A stretch of DNA of 64,000 nucleotides. It comes from Sphingobium sp. TKS (lineage in GTDB: Bacteria > Pseudomonadota > Alphaproteobacteria > Sphingomonadales > Sphingomonadaceae). Within the stretch, counting starts at the first letter, position 1, and the number at the start of each line of letters is the position of its first letter. Below the pieces are notes generated by a model. That model did no database searches. It saw nothing but the letters and a program-made list of their open reading frames with translations, and was not told the origin of the DNA. The stretch is from the NCBI RefSeq assembly GCF_001563265.1, contig NZ_CP005083.1, positions 2,731,001-2,795,000 on the forward strand, written 5' to 3'. A program made the position numbers and the translations under genes. This document shows positions 7,638 to 16,651 of the stretch, piece by piece.

Positions 7638-9061
7638 CGACACTCGATCAAAGCTTCACGCACCAACGATCCGGCCTGTTCGACCGGTTCCTGTCCCTGA
7701 CGCGAAGCAGCGAAAAGCGCAACGAACGCGTCATAGCTGACGATGTACCGCTGCATCTGGACGTGCCCGCGCTGCCGGGCTTCCGGCAGGAAGCGCCGGA
7801 TGTGGCGCCGGAAGGCTCCACCCATCGTCCGCTTTCGATGAGCGCCATGGCCGCGCCGATCAAGCCGATCAGCCTGCGCCGCGACAGCATCTACGCCGCG
7901 TTCAACACCGCCATGCCGGTGACGGACCGCCACGGTCTGGCCGGGCGCAACAGCGAACTGGAAAAGCTGGTCGAGGCGATCGTCGTGCAGCGCAAGCATG
8001 CCGTCATCTTCGGCACGCGCGGGTCGGGCAAGACCTCCCTCGCCCGCGTGTTCGGTGATCTGGCGGACGAAGCGGGCTGCATCGCCCTCTATGCCTCGGC
8101 CAATGGAGAAGCGGATTTCGACTCTCTCTTCCGCCCCTTCCTGACCGAATTGCCGATGAGCAGCGCGGGACAGGAGCGGGCGCGCAAGATGATGGGCGAG
8201 CCGCTCGATGTCTCCCGCCTCTCCGCCCTGCTGGTGGAGGAAGTGCGCGAGCGCGCCATCCTCATCATTGACGAATATGACCGGGTGCAGTCCGAAACGG
8301 CCAAGCAGGACGTGGCAACGCTGCTCAAGCTGCTGACCGACATTCATTCGCCGGTTCAGGTCGTGCTGGTCGGCATCGCCAGCGACATTGACGGGCTGAT
8401 CGCGGCCCATCCTTCGCTCCGCCGTCACCTGGTGCCGCAGCGGGTCGCGCCGATCCCCAAGCCGGAACTGGAGCGGCTGTTACTGGCCTGCGCCAATAAT
8501 GCGCGGCTTTCCATCGATGAAGATGCGTTGGACATGCTGGCGAGCGCGGCCATGGGTTCGCCCTATCATGCGCGGCTGTTCGGCATGTCGGCGGCTCTAG
8601 TGACGGAAGCGGCTGCACGCGACCGCATGGTGCTTGCCGATATCGAGCAGGGGCTGGTGTCCGCGCTGGAGGATTGGGAGGAAATGAGCGGCCAGACATA
8701 CGCGCTGTTCCGCCGCATCCTGTGGGAAGCCGGGTCAGCGCCGGGTGTTGGCCGCCGGATGATCGCGCTCGCCGCCGTAGTGGCCTCTCAAATGTCGGCC
8801 ATAAGCTATGAGCGGCTGGTGAAGCTTGGCCATGAAGTGCTGGGCGGCGGGTCGATCAATGAAGGCCAGGCGCGCGACGCCATGGCGCGGTTGCAACCCG
8901 CTCTGGTCCCGACGCCCAATGGCGAACTGTGGATGTTCGAAGATACGCTGGCGCCGCAATTCCTGCTGCTGATGGCGAAGCAGCCGGTGCAGAGCGCACC
9001 GCCTGTCCAGACGCCCGCCGAGGAAATGCGCGCCCTGCTCAAGGGAGTGGACGGGCTATGA
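7634..9061 (+). CDS. AAA-type P-loop ATPase embedded in the EPS operon
   Basis: The protein is a 475-residue ATPase with an ORC/Cdc6-like or AAA_16-like core. After a low-complexity N-terminus it has LAGRNSELEKLVEAI, a Walker A motif GTRGSGKTS (about residues 126-134), a Walker B ILIIDEYDRV (about 209-218), a sensor-like region VQVVLVGIASD and a helical C-terminal lid and extension. No membrane segment is seen. Its start is TTG, with GGGAGAAG upstream and a TTGA overlap with the export gene, and its end overlaps the chain-length gene (ATGA). Such an ATPase is not part of textbook Wzx/Wzy systems; it might supply the nucleotide-driven switching the neighbouring kinase homologue seems to have lost. 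Function is inferred only from position. Confidence 0.75.
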   Translation: MTTLDQSFTHQRSGLFDRFLSLTRSSEKRNERVIADDVPLHLDVPALPGFRQEAPDVAPEGSTHRPLSMSAMAAPIKPISLRRDSIYAAFNTAMPVTDRHGLAGRNSELEKLVEAIVVQRKHAVIFGTRGSGKTSLARVFGDLADEAGCIALYASANGEADFDSLFRPFLTELPMSSAGQERARKMMGEPLDVSRLSALLVEEVRERAILIIDEYDRVQSETAKQDVATLLKLLTDIHSPVQVVLVGIASDIDGLIAAHPSLRRHLVPQRVAPIPKPELERLLLACANNARLSIDEDALDMLASAAMGSPYHARLFGMSAALVTEAAARDRMVLADIEQGLVSALEDWEEMSGQTYALFRRILWEAGSAPGVGRRMIALAAVVASQMSAISYERLVKLGHEVLGGGSINEGQARDAMARLQPALVPTPNGELWMFEDTLAPQFLLLMAKQPVQSAPPVQTPAEEMRALLKGVDGL

Positions 9062-10416
9062 CCATGAACCCGATGGATTTGCTGGCGGCGCTTCAGGCGC
9101 GCTGGCGCACGGCGGCGATGATCGGAGGAATCTTGTTCCTTCTGATCGCGATCACCGCCTTTTTGCAACCGCGCCAATATATGGGCACGGCCTCGCTGCT
9201 GCTCGACCTGTCGCAGACCGACCCGACCGACACCAATACGGCGCAAGGTCCAAAGCCGGATACCGATTCCATTCTGGGCACCCAGACGGACATCATCCGC
9301 AGCGGCAAGGTGTTGAACGCCGTCGCCAGGGAAGCGGGCTTCGTCGACGCCCAGCCGACCGACATGCCGGCCGATGCGCGGCTGCAATCGGCGGCGGCCC
9401 TGGTCGGCAAGAATATGACCATTACCACCGGGCGGCAGAGCAATGTGCTCCAGATCCAGTATCTGGACGCCGATCCGCAGGTCGCGGCCAAGGTCGCCAA
9501 TCTGATCGCCAAGATCTACATGCGCGAGCAGGTGGAACTGCGCGCTTCCCCGGCGCGCGGTTCGGCCAAATGGTTCGACGAGCAGACGCAGGAAGTGCGT
9601 CACCGCTATGAAATCGCCCAGAAGAAGCTGTCCGACTTCCAGCGGGCGCATGACATTATCGGCATCAACCGCATGGACCTTGAGGCTGAAAAGCTCAAGA
9701 ACATGTCCTATCAGTTGACCCAGGCGCAGGCGGAAGCGGCGGCGGCCCGGTCGAAGGCTGGCGCAGGCAGCGTGTCCGACATCGAAGGGTCGCTAATCGT
9801 CCAGAATTTGCAGGAACAAGTGGCGGAGCAGTCCGCCAAGGTGTCCGAATTGCAAAAAGCGCTTGGCCCCAATCATCCGAGCATGGCGGCGGCCAATGCG
9901 CAGCTTGCCGAGCTTCAATCGAAGCTGGCGTCGGCGCGGTCCAGCCAGGCCGGCGCGGTCAGCGCGAACAGCGTGGCGGCCAGCCGTCGCGAGGGCGACC
10001 TCAAGTCCAACATGGCCGGGCAGGAGGATCGCATGATCCGCATGTCCGACGTGCAGGACCAGTTGATGGTGCTCCAGCGTGACGTCGATGCGGCGCGGCA
10101 GACCTATGACACGGTGCGCCAGCGCTTCAACGAGGCGACGCTCAAGAGCCAGATCTCGCAGCCCAATGCCAGCCCGCTCGATGCGGCGACCGTTCCTCTG
10201 CTGCCCGCCAAGCCCAACATCATGCTCTGGCTGATCGGCGGGATCGCCCTGGGCCTGGTCGGCGGCGTGGCTGCCGTGATCCTCATGGAGATCATCCATC
10301 CGCGCGTTCGCTCGGCCGCTGGCGTGGCCCGCGCTACCCAAGTCGACGTCATTACCGAACTGATGCCGGTGCCCACAGGTGGCGGCTGGTTCTTCAAACA
10401 GCAGGAGGCCGCATGA
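9058..10416 (+). CDS. Chain-length determinant protein (Wzz/GumC-type PCP)
   Basis: This is an inner-membrane polysaccharide co-polymerase that controls polymer length and links polymerase to export channel. The 452-residue protein has an N-terminal transmembrane helix (about residues 22-37), a Wzz domain (YMGTASLLLDLSQTD, TQTDIIRSGKVLNAVAREAG), a long Ala/Gln-rich coiled-coil periplasmic part including LGPNHPSMAAANAQLAELQS, then a proline-containing segment and second helix (LWLIGGIALGLVGGVAAVIL, about 390-409). The cytoplasmic tail lacks a kinase domain, which is encoded separately next. ATG at 9058 overlaps the previous stop; MNP at 9064 is an alternative start. Confidence 0.92.
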   Translation: MTMNPMDLLAALQARWRTAAMIGGILFLLIAITAFLQPRQYMGTASLLLDLSQTDPTDTNTAQGPKPDTDSILGTQTDIIRSGKVLNAVAREAGFVDAQPTDMPADARLQSAAALVGKNMTITTGRQSNVLQIQYLDADPQVAAKVANLIAKIYMREQVELRASPARGSAKWFDEQTQEVRHRYEIAQKKLSDFQRAHDIIGINRMDLEAEKLKNMSYQLTQAQAEAAAARSKAGAGSVSDIEGSLIVQNLQEQVAEQSAKVSELQKALGPNHPSMAAANAQLAELQSKLASARSSQAGAVSANSVAASRREGDLKSNMAGQEDRMIRMSDVQDQLMVLQRDVDAARQTYDTVRQRFNEATLKSQISQPNASPLDAATVPLLPAKPNIMLWLIGGIALGLVGGVAAVILMEIIHPRVRSAAGVARATQVDVITELMPVPTGGGWFFKQQEAA

Positions 10417-11318
10417 GACTGCGTTCTACGGCAGGCGCCCCACCTCAACTCACGCCGGGCAGCGCGACGACGCTACGCCCCCGCGCCCGCGATAGCCATA
10501 ATTTCGCTCGCCTTGCAGTAGAGCACGGCTTTCTGGCGGAAGCCGACGTGCATCATGTCGAGGGTCATGCCCGGTCCCAGGGTCTGGCGCTGCATGATGC
10601 GGCCGTCGACCTGGGATTGCTGAACCCGGAGGATGCGGGAATCCTCGCCGCCTTGCAGGGTGGCTTCTCCCTGCTGCCGCAGGGCGACCAACGGGTCGAT
10701 CCGCTGGTGGTCGCGGCTTTCGATCCCGCCAACGCCTATGCCGCCAAGGTGCGGACGATCCGCGCCAAGATGCGCGCGGCGGCCAAGGATGGCGACCCCG
10801 CCTCCCTGCGGCTGGCGGTACTCGCGATCGAAGCGGGCGACGAGGCCGCGATCATGGCGGCCAATCTGGCGGTCGTGCTGGCGCAGATGGATGGGCAGAC
10901 GATGCTCATCGACGTCGACATGGGGCGGCCTTCGCTCGACCGGCTGTTCCGGGTTGCCAACAAGGCAGGGCTTGCCGAGCAATTGATGGGCAGCGCCGCG
11001 CTGCTGCCGGCAGCCAAGACGGCGGTTGAGGGGCTGTGGCTGATGACCGCCGGTCGGGCTTCGGGCAGCGCGACGAGCCTTGTCACTCGCGGACCGCTGG
11101 CGGAAACGGCCAATGGCTGGGGGCTGCGCGACATATCGATGCTGTTCTACCTGGCGGAGCGCAAAGGCGACCAGACGCCCTATGGCAGCATATTGGCGGG
11201 CTTCGACGCGGTGGTCATCGTCGCGCGGCGCGGGGATACGGCGATTGCCGACATGCGCCGGGTGATCGACGATCTGGATCGTCATGGCGTGCCCATTGCC
11301 GGGACGGTGATTGCATGA
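10413..11318 (+). CDS. BY-kinase (CpsD/CapB-like) homologue lacking Walker A: probable pseudokinase
   Basis: Position and fold point to the cytoplasmic bacterial tyrosine kinase that normally partners a Wzz protein. An N-terminal region (EHGFLAEADVHHVEGHARSQ through LGLLNPEDAGILAALQGG) resembles the MshEN-type domain of secretion ATPases. In the core, the second Walker motif is kept (TMLIDVDMGRPSLD, from about residue 162), but the place of the P-loop PGEGKSTTAANLA is AGDEAAIMAANLA (about 141-153), losing the Gly-Lys-Ser/Thr that binds phosphate. The C-terminus stops at GVPIAGTVIA with no tyrosine cluster. It is 301 residues, coupled to its neighbours by ATGA at both ends. It is probably a scaffold or regulator rather than an active kinase. 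Confidence 0.8.
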   Translation: MRLRSTAGAPPQLTPGSATTLRPRARDSHNFARLAVEHGFLAEADVHHVEGHARSQGLALHDAAVDLGLLNPEDAGILAALQGGFSLLPQGDQRVDPLVVAAFDPANAYAAKVRTIRAKMRAAAKDGDPASLRLAVLAIEAGDEAAIMAANLAVVLAQMDGQTMLIDVDMGRPSLDRLFRVANKAGLAEQLMGSAALLPAAKTAVEGLWLMTAGRASGSATSLVTRGPLAETANGWGLRDISMLFYLAERKGDQTPYGSILAGFDAVVIVARRGDTAIADMRRVIDDLDRHGVPIAGTVIA

Positions 11319-12127
11319 GCGCCGAACATGCGCTGGCGCGTCACCAACCTCTTCCGTCTCCCGGCATCGGGCAGGACGCGCCTGTAGCCCATGTCGGCGG
11401 CTTGCCCGTATCGACCCTGTCGCTCGACGCGCTGATCGCGAAGATGCTGGTCGAGGCGCCCTTGCGACGGAGCCTGGACCAGCCACCCTTGCTGGTGTTC
11501 GACGCCAATGGGCAGGGTCTGTCGATGAATGCCAGCAACCCGGATTTCCGGGCCAATCTGGCGCAGGCAGACCTGATCCATGCCGACGGACAGATCATCG
11601 TCGCAGCGTCCCGCTGGTTGGGCGGGCCGCATATCGCTGATCGATCCAGCACGACGGACATGTTCATCGACAGCCTGGAACCAGCGGCGCAGGCTGGCGT
11701 CAGCTATTATCTGCTCGGCGGCGAGGAGAAGGTGAACGCCGCCTGCGCGGAGGAGATCGCCTCCCTCGCGCCAGGGCTGCAACTGGCCGGGCGGCGCAAC
11801 GGCTTCTGGAAGCCGGAGGATGAGGACGCTGTGATCGATGCGATCAACGCAGCCTCGCCGGATGTCCTCTGGGTAGGCACCGGCAAGCCGCGTGAGCAGG
11901 CCTTCTGCGTGCGCAACCGGGAGAGGATCAGGGCGGGCTGGATCGTCACCTGCGGCGGGCTGTTCAACTACATTACCGGCGATTATCCCCGTGCGCCACT
12001 GTGGATGCAGAAGTCCGGCTTCGAATGGCTGCACCGCATGGCGACGCGGCCCCAGGAGCTTGCCTGGCGCTATATCACCACCAATCCCCATGCGCTCTGG
12101 CTGATCTGGAAACACCGCCATGGCTGA
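11315..12127 (+). CDS. WecG/TagA/CpsF family glycosyltransferase
   Basis: The product probably adds a sugar to the lipid-linked EPS intermediate on the cytoplasmic face. The 270-residue protein shows the family pattern: an N-terminal strand with LPVSTLSLDALIAKM, the conserved NASNPDFRANLAQADLIHADGQ segment (family: substrate Asp-Gly), YYLLGGEEKVNAACAEEIAS, then DVLWVGTGKPREQAF and the C-terminal CGGLFNYITGDYPRAPLWMQ-SGFEWLHR block. The donor sugar cannot be predicted. ATG overlaps the previous stop by ATGA, and the flippase gene begins 8 bases before its end. Confidence 0.92.
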   Translation: MSAEHALARHQPLPSPGIGQDAPVAHVGGLPVSTLSLDALIAKMLVEAPLRRSLDQPPLLVFDANGQGLSMNASNPDFRANLAQADLIHADGQIIVAASRWLGGPHIADRSSTTDMFIDSLEPAAQAGVSYYLLGGEEKVNAACAEEIASLAPGLQLAGRRNGFWKPEDEDAVIDAINAASPDVLWVGTGKPREQAFCVRNRERIRAGWIVTCGGLFNYITGDYPRAPLWMQKSGFEWLHRMATRPQELAWRYITTNPHALWLIWKHRHG

Positions 12128-13403
12128 AGTTCAGGCCATGGAGGATAATGCCCGCGTCCAGCGCCTTGGCAGCCTGTTCGGCCGCTTCGGGCTGGCCAGC
12201 CTGTCCTCGGCCATCGTCTCGGTCAGCCATTTGCTGGTCCAGCTCTTTTCGATCCACCATCTGGGGACGGCGGCCATCGGTACGCTGGCCTTCCTGCTGG
12301 TGATCATCCAGTTCGGCTACAGCCTGTCCAACGCACTGGTATCGACGCCCTACACCATCGCCGTGAACCAGAGCGACGATGCCGAGGCACGGAATTTCGA
12401 CTTCTTTTTCCCGGTCAATCTGATGCTGGCGGCCAGTCAGGGGCTGATCTGCGCGGCGATTGCCTGGGCGACGGCCTCGCCCATGGCGGCTTTGCTGTTC
12501 GGGTTGGCGGGGACGCTGTCGCTGATCCGCTGGTTCGGGCGGTCCAACGCCTATGCGCATCACGCGCCAGCGCGAGCCGCCCGGTCGGACCTAGCCTATG
12601 CCGGGACGATCCTCGCCGGCCTGCTGATCGCGATGCGGACGGGCGCCGACATGCCAGCCATTGGCGGCATGCTGGTGGCGGCCAGTCTGGTGGGCCTGCT
12701 GCCCTTCGGCCTTGCCTATATACGGCGGCATTTTGCCATGGCACCAGGCCGCGCCTTGAGCGCCTATCGCCCGGTGTGGAAGGAGCAATCCGCCTGGACG
12801 CTGGTGGGCGTGCTGTCGACCGAAGCCACATCCAACTCGCACAGCTATATCGTGACGCTGCTGGCCGGTCCGACCGCTTTCGCCCCGATTGCGGTGGGGA
12901 TGCTGTTCTTCCGTCCGGTCAATGTCTGCATCACCGCCCTCACCCAGCTTGAGCGCCCCCGCATGACCCGCGCCGTCGCGCGCGGCGATCATGGCGCGGC
13001 GATCAAGTCGGAGCGCGTGTTCATGGCCGCGCTGGTGATGCTGTGGCTGGCGACTTGCGTGGTGGCGGCGCTCGCTCTCTATGCCTTTCCGGGCCTGATC
13101 CTGAAACCCACGCTGGACCACGGGCTGGTGATGATCGCGGTGGGCCTCTGCGCCCTCCTCTCCCTCGTCCAATGCGTGCAGACGCCGATGAGCGTCATGA
13201 CCCAGGCCCGCAAAGCCTTCCGTCCCCTCGCCGCGCAGAGCATGCGCAGTTGCGGCGTCGGCCTTGTCGCCGTGACGCTGCTGGTGTGGGGCGCCGCGCC
13301 CGTCTTCTCCATTGGCGGCGTCGTGCTGTCGCAGCTCGTCATGATGCTCGGCATCTGGCAGCTCGACCGCAAATGGCGGCGCGACCAGCGGGGAGTCATC
13401 TGA
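12120..13403 (+). CDS. Polysaccharide flippase (Wzx-like, MATE/MVF superfamily)
   Basis: This predicted 427-residue inner-membrane protein has around twelve hydrophobic segments, with small charged loops such as MTRAVARGDHGAAIKSERVF. By position it flips the undecaprenyl-linked repeat unit to the periplasm. Family membership is inferred from length, topology and context between transferase and polymerase genes rather than from sharp motifs; an oligosaccharide transporter of the same superfamily is the only serious alternative. Its start overlaps the WecG-type gene by 8 bases, and the polymerase gene starts 2 bases after its stop. Confidence 0.8.
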   Translation: MAEVQAMEDNARVQRLGSLFGRFGLASLSSAIVSVSHLLVQLFSIHHLGTAAIGTLAFLLVIIQFGYSLSNALVSTPYTIAVNQSDDAEARNFDFFFPVNLMLAASQGLICAAIAWATASPMAALLFGLAGTLSLIRWFGRSNAYAHHAPARAARSDLAYAGTILAGLLIAMRTGADMPAIGGMLVAASLVGLLPFGLAYIRRHFAMAPGRALSAYRPVWKEQSAWTLVGVLSTEATSNSHSYIVTLLAGPTAFAPIAVGMLFFRPVNVCITALTQLERPRMTRAVARGDHGAAIKSERVFMAALVMLWLATCVVAALALYAFPGLILKPTLDHGLVMIAVGLCALLSLVQCVQTPMSVMTQARKAFRPLAAQSMRSCGVGLVAVTLLVWGAAPVFSIGGVVLSQLVMMLGIWQLDRKWRRDQRGVI

Positions 13404-13405
13404 CC

Positions 13406-14773
13406 ATGGCGACAAGCTGGCATCGCGGCGGCCTCACCGCTCCCCCCGCCGCCCAGAGCGGCGGCGGCGAGAGCATGCGCATGGTCTGGGTCACCCAGAT
13501 CTTCTATTTCGTCTTCCTGATGATGGTCTTCATCGGCCAGCAACCCTTCGCCTCCCGCACGCAGGACGAGCTGGTGGCGATGGCGCAGGAAAATGACGGG
13601 TCGGACCTGTTCAAGCAGATGCTGTTCATTGGTTTCGCCCTGTTGCTGACCGGCGTGCAGATCATCCGCAAGCATCCGCTGCAATATAAATTCACTTTCT
13701 GGCCGCTGGCGATCATGCTGGTCTGGTTCTTCATCTCCTGCACCTGGGGCGTCGATCCTTTCGTGTCCTTCAAGCGGGCGATGCAGCAGTTGATCGTGAT
13801 CTACATCACCTTCTGCGCGCTCTCGCTGATGGGGCCGCAAAGATTGTTCGACGCCTTGCGCGCGGCGCTGATCGTGTCGCTGATCATCTGTTGGGTGTCC
13901 TTGCCGTTGACGCCCGCCGCCGTGCATCCACCGACGGAAAGCGACAAGGCATTGATCGGCGCATGGCGCGGTTTCTTCTTCCACAAGAATATCGCGGGCG
14001 CCGTCATGGCATTGACCTTCATCGTCTGCGGCAATGCATGGATCGACCGGCGCAAATGGTATTACGCCCTGTTCGCGGTCATGGCCTTCGTCTTCGTGAT
14101 AGGGACCAAGAGCAAGACTTCGCTCGCGCTGTGCGTCGGCATGCTGGCGATCAGCAACATCTATCGGGCGCTGAGCGACAACACGCAGAAACGGGCGATC
14201 CTGCTGCTGGGCCTTGGTTTCGGCATGGTCGGGTTCCTGGGGCTCTATATCGCCTATCAGCCGACCATCGAGCGGCTGTTCGCTGACCCGACCAGTTTCA
14301 CCGGGCGCGTATCGATCTGGCGGGTGGTGTTCGACTATCTGGCCGATCACCCCTATCTGGGCGCGGGTTTCGGCGGCTTCTGGCAAGTGGGCGTCAACAG
14401 TCCGGCGCATGACTATCTGAACCAGCAATTCCAGATGCTGACCGCCCATTCGCATGACGGCTATCTGGAAATCTGGGTGACGACGGGGCCGCTGGGGCTG
14501 GTCATGCTGCTGGTCAGCTTCCTCGCCTTGCCCGCTTACTGGTTCCTGACGGGATCAACGAAAGAGAACCAGGCGCTGATGGTCCCCGCCTTCGCGATCT
14601 GGGTCTTCGTCATGTACCAGAATCTGCTGGAAACCAGCTTCTTCGACAAGGATCGCCAGGTCTGGGTGATCTTCCTCGCGGCGGTCGCGACCGCCCACGC
14701 AACCTTCAAGGCCAAGCCGCGCTCGCAATGGTCGCGGCGGCATCGTCTCCCGCAGGAGAGCGTCAATGGCTAA
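13406..14773 (+). CDS. O-antigen ligase/polymerase-like protein (Wzy-type polymerase)
   Basis: The protein is a 455-residue multi-helix inner-membrane protein with the Wzy_C/O-antigen ligase pattern. It has several N-terminal helices, the conserved RGFFFHKNIAGAVMAL segment (about residues 190-205), GRVSIWRVVFDYLADHPYLG and a large periplasmic loop with LTAHSHDGYLEIWVTTGPLG, in which HxHDGYLE is typical. It probably polymerises flipped repeat units. The start at 13406 follows GGGAG at suitable spacing; the open frame continues upstream, but that part lies within the flippase gene. It overlaps the next GT2 gene by 8 bases. Confidence 0.87.
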   Translation: MATSWHRGGLTAPPAAQSGGGESMRMVWVTQIFYFVFLMMVFIGQQPFASRTQDELVAMAQENDGSDLFKQMLFIGFALLLTGVQIIRKHPLQYKFTFWPLAIMLVWFFISCTWGVDPFVSFKRAMQQLIVIYITFCALSLMGPQRLFDALRAALIVSLIICWVSLPLTPAAVHPPTESDKALIGAWRGFFFHKNIAGAVMALTFIVCGNAWIDRRKWYYALFAVMAFVFVIGTKSKTSLALCVGMLAISNIYRALSDNTQKRAILLLGLGFGMVGFLGLYIAYQPTIERLFADPTSFTGRVSIWRVVFDYLADHPYLGAGFGGFWQVGVNSPAHDYLNQQFQMLTAHSHDGYLEIWVTTGPLGLVMLLVSFLALPAYWFLTGSTKENQALMVPAFAIWVFVMYQNLLETSFFDKDRQVWVIFLAAVATAHATFKAKPRSQWSRRHRLPQESVNG

Positions 14774-15695
14774 TATCATCGTCTGTATTGCGACCTGCAA
14801 CCGGCCGCAGGGACTGCGCCGCACGTTGGACTCTCTCGCTGCGCAACAAACACAGCACAATCTGGAAGTGCTGGTGGCCGACAATGACGCCGCCCGGCAG
14901 GAAGGGCTGGCCGTGGTCGAGCAGCTTGCTTCACAGGGCTATCGCTGGCCGATTGAGGCTCTGCTGGTGGCGGAGCGCGGCATTCCGCTGGTGCGCAACG
15001 CGCTCGTCGCCGCCGCGCTGGCACGGCCCGGCGCGACCCATGTCGCCATGCTGGACGATGACGAGGCCGCCTCCCCCGGCTGGATCGATGCTATGACGGA
15101 TACGGCGCAGCGCTGGGACGCGGACGTGGTCGGCGGCGCGGTGCTGCGCGAAATGGACAGCGCCATCGCGCCCTGGGCGGCGCGCCATCCATTGCTTGCC
15201 CCAAAGCAACGCGGGCAGTCCGGCCCGGTCGCGCTGGTGGACAGCACCGCCAATGTGCTGATGGCCGCCACCGCCCTGCGCACCATGGGCGAGCGGCCGT
15301 TCGATGACCGCATGGCGCTGACCGGAGGATCGGACAAGCAGCTCTTCACCCGCATGCAGCGCAAGGGGTTCCGCTTCGCCTGGTCGGAGGAAGCGGTCGT
15401 CACCGAACTGATCCCGGCCAGCCGGATCACCGCCAAATGGCTGCTGATGCGCGGCTATCGCGTCGGCATGACCGACATGATGGTCGAGCGCTTCCACAAG
15501 GGCCGGTTGCGCACGCTGCTGGGCGAAGCGCCACGCATCGTCGCGGGTTTCCTGGTCGGCTCGCTGGGCGCCATCGCCACATTCGACCGGGGCAAGCGGG
15601 TCGAGCGCCTCGGCAAGCTTTACCGCGCGGCGGGCAAGATCGCCGGTCTCGCGGGCGTTCATTATGAAGAATATCGAAAGGTGCATGGCGCATGA
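14766..15695 (+). CDS. Glycosyltransferase family 2 protein (pair A, member 1)
   Basis: This is a GT-A fold inverting glycosyltransferase for EPS repeat-unit assembly. NIIVCIATCNRPQGLRRTLD marks the nucleotide-binding N-terminus, VLVADND precedes the first acidic site, and the metal-binding acidic run is MLDDDEAASPGWIDAM (about residues 96-111). The GGSDKQLFTRMQRKGFRFAW region matches the C-terminal catalytic part. It is 309 residues without a clear membrane helix. It is clearly similar to the GT2 protein at 19825 (RNALVAAAL/RNAIVSAAL, VADND, PGW), so these two form a paralogous pair. It overlaps its downstream neighbour by ATGA. Confidence 0.9.
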   Translation: MANIIVCIATCNRPQGLRRTLDSLAAQQTQHNLEVLVADNDAARQEGLAVVEQLASQGYRWPIEALLVAERGIPLVRNALVAAALARPGATHVAMLDDDEAASPGWIDAMTDTAQRWDADVVGGAVLREMDSAIAPWAARHPLLAPKQRGQSGPVALVDSTANVLMAATALRTMGERPFDDRMALTGGSDKQLFTRMQRKGFRFAWSEEAVVTELIPASRITAKWLLMRGYRVGMTDMMVERFHKGRLRTLLGEAPRIVAGFLVGSLGAIATFDRGKRVERLGKLYRAAGKIAGLAGVHYEEYRKVHGA

Positions 15696-16651
15696 GCAAT
15701 GCTCCCCTCCAGAACAAGCAACCCTTTTTCTCCGTCGTCATCCCGCTCTATAACCGGGCGGAAATCGTTGGTGACACGATCCGGTCCGTGCTGGCGCAGG
15801 ACTGGCAGGATTTCGAGATCGTCGTGATCGACGACGGATCGCACGACAATCCCAGCCGGGTGATCGACGCCATAGGCGATCCCCGTGTCCGCTACATCCG
15901 GCAGGATAATGCGGGCGGCGGCGCGGCGCGCAACCGGGGCATCATGGCGGCGGACGGGCGCTATATCGCCTTTCTCGATTCCGACGACCTGTTCCTGCCG
16001 GGCAAGCTTTCCATCATGGCGCAGGCGCTGGCCGGGGACGATGGGCACACCGTCCTCTATTCGCGCATGAAGGTCGACCGGGGCGTCGACCGTTATTGGA
16101 TCAGGCCCGATCGCGGCATTCGCGAGGGGGAGGATGTGGGCGAATATCTGTTCTGCGCCAACCAGTTCATGCAGACCAGCACCATGGTCGTGCCGACGCG
16201 AATGGCGCAGGAAGTGCTGTTCGACCCGGCGCTCAAGAAAGGACAGGATCTCGACTTCTGCGTCCGGTTGCAGGGCGCGGGGGCGCGGTTCCGGATGATC
16301 GACCAGGCGCTGACCGTGTGGCTCGACGCGACCGAGGCGGGCCGTACCTCCTATGTGAAGGGCTATGAGACCTCGCTCGACTGGCTCGACCGCTGCGGCC
16401 ATATGCTGACCAACCGGGCACGGCGGGGTTATCGGGCGACGGTACTCGCCTATCATATGGCCCCGATCAAGCCGGTGGTGGCGATCAAGGATCTGGCCAT
16501 CGGCATGGTCGCGGGCGGCGTTCCGCCCCGCGTGATCGCCCGGCAGGTGCTGCGTTCCTATCTGCCCAAGCCGCTTTACCGGTCACTGGTCAACGGCTTC
16601 GTGCTGCGGTTCGGCAAGGCCGGGGCAGCCGCAAGTGGAGCCAGTTCGTGA
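15692..16651 (+). CDS. Glycosyltransferase family 2 protein (pair B, member 1)
   Basis: This predicted 319-residue EPS glycosyltransferase opens with PFFSVVIPLYNRAEIVGDTI, followed by VVIDDGSHDN (first Asp site) and ARNRGIMAADGRYIAFLDSDD (DxD metal site at about residues 90-97). KKGQDLDFCVRLQGAG is the ED-type catalytic region. It resembles the next gene closely throughout, indicating a tandem duplication followed by divergence, probably to different acceptors. No linkage or donor can be assigned. It is coupled by ATGA upstream and GTGA downstream. Confidence 0.9.
   Translation: MSNAPLQNKQPFFSVVIPLYNRAEIVGDTIRSVLAQDWQDFEIVVIDDGSHDNPSRVIDAIGDPRVRYIRQDNAGGGAARNRGIMAADGRYIAFLDSDDLFLPGKLSIMAQALAGDDGHTVLYSRMKVDRGVDRYWIRPDRGIREGEDVGEYLFCANQFMQTSTMVVPTRMAQEVLFDPALKKGQDLDFCVRLQGAGARFRMIDQALTVWLDATEAGRTSYVKGYETSLDWLDRCGHMLTNRARRGYRATVLAYHMAPIKPVVAIKDLAIGMVAGGVPPRVIARQVLRSYLPKPLYRSLVNGFVLRFGKAGAAASGASS

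Noticed and set aside
13043..13405. Upstream extension of the polymerase frame
   Set aside because: It lies wholly inside the flippase gene in another frame; the ATG at 13406 with GGGAG upstream gives a normal family length.
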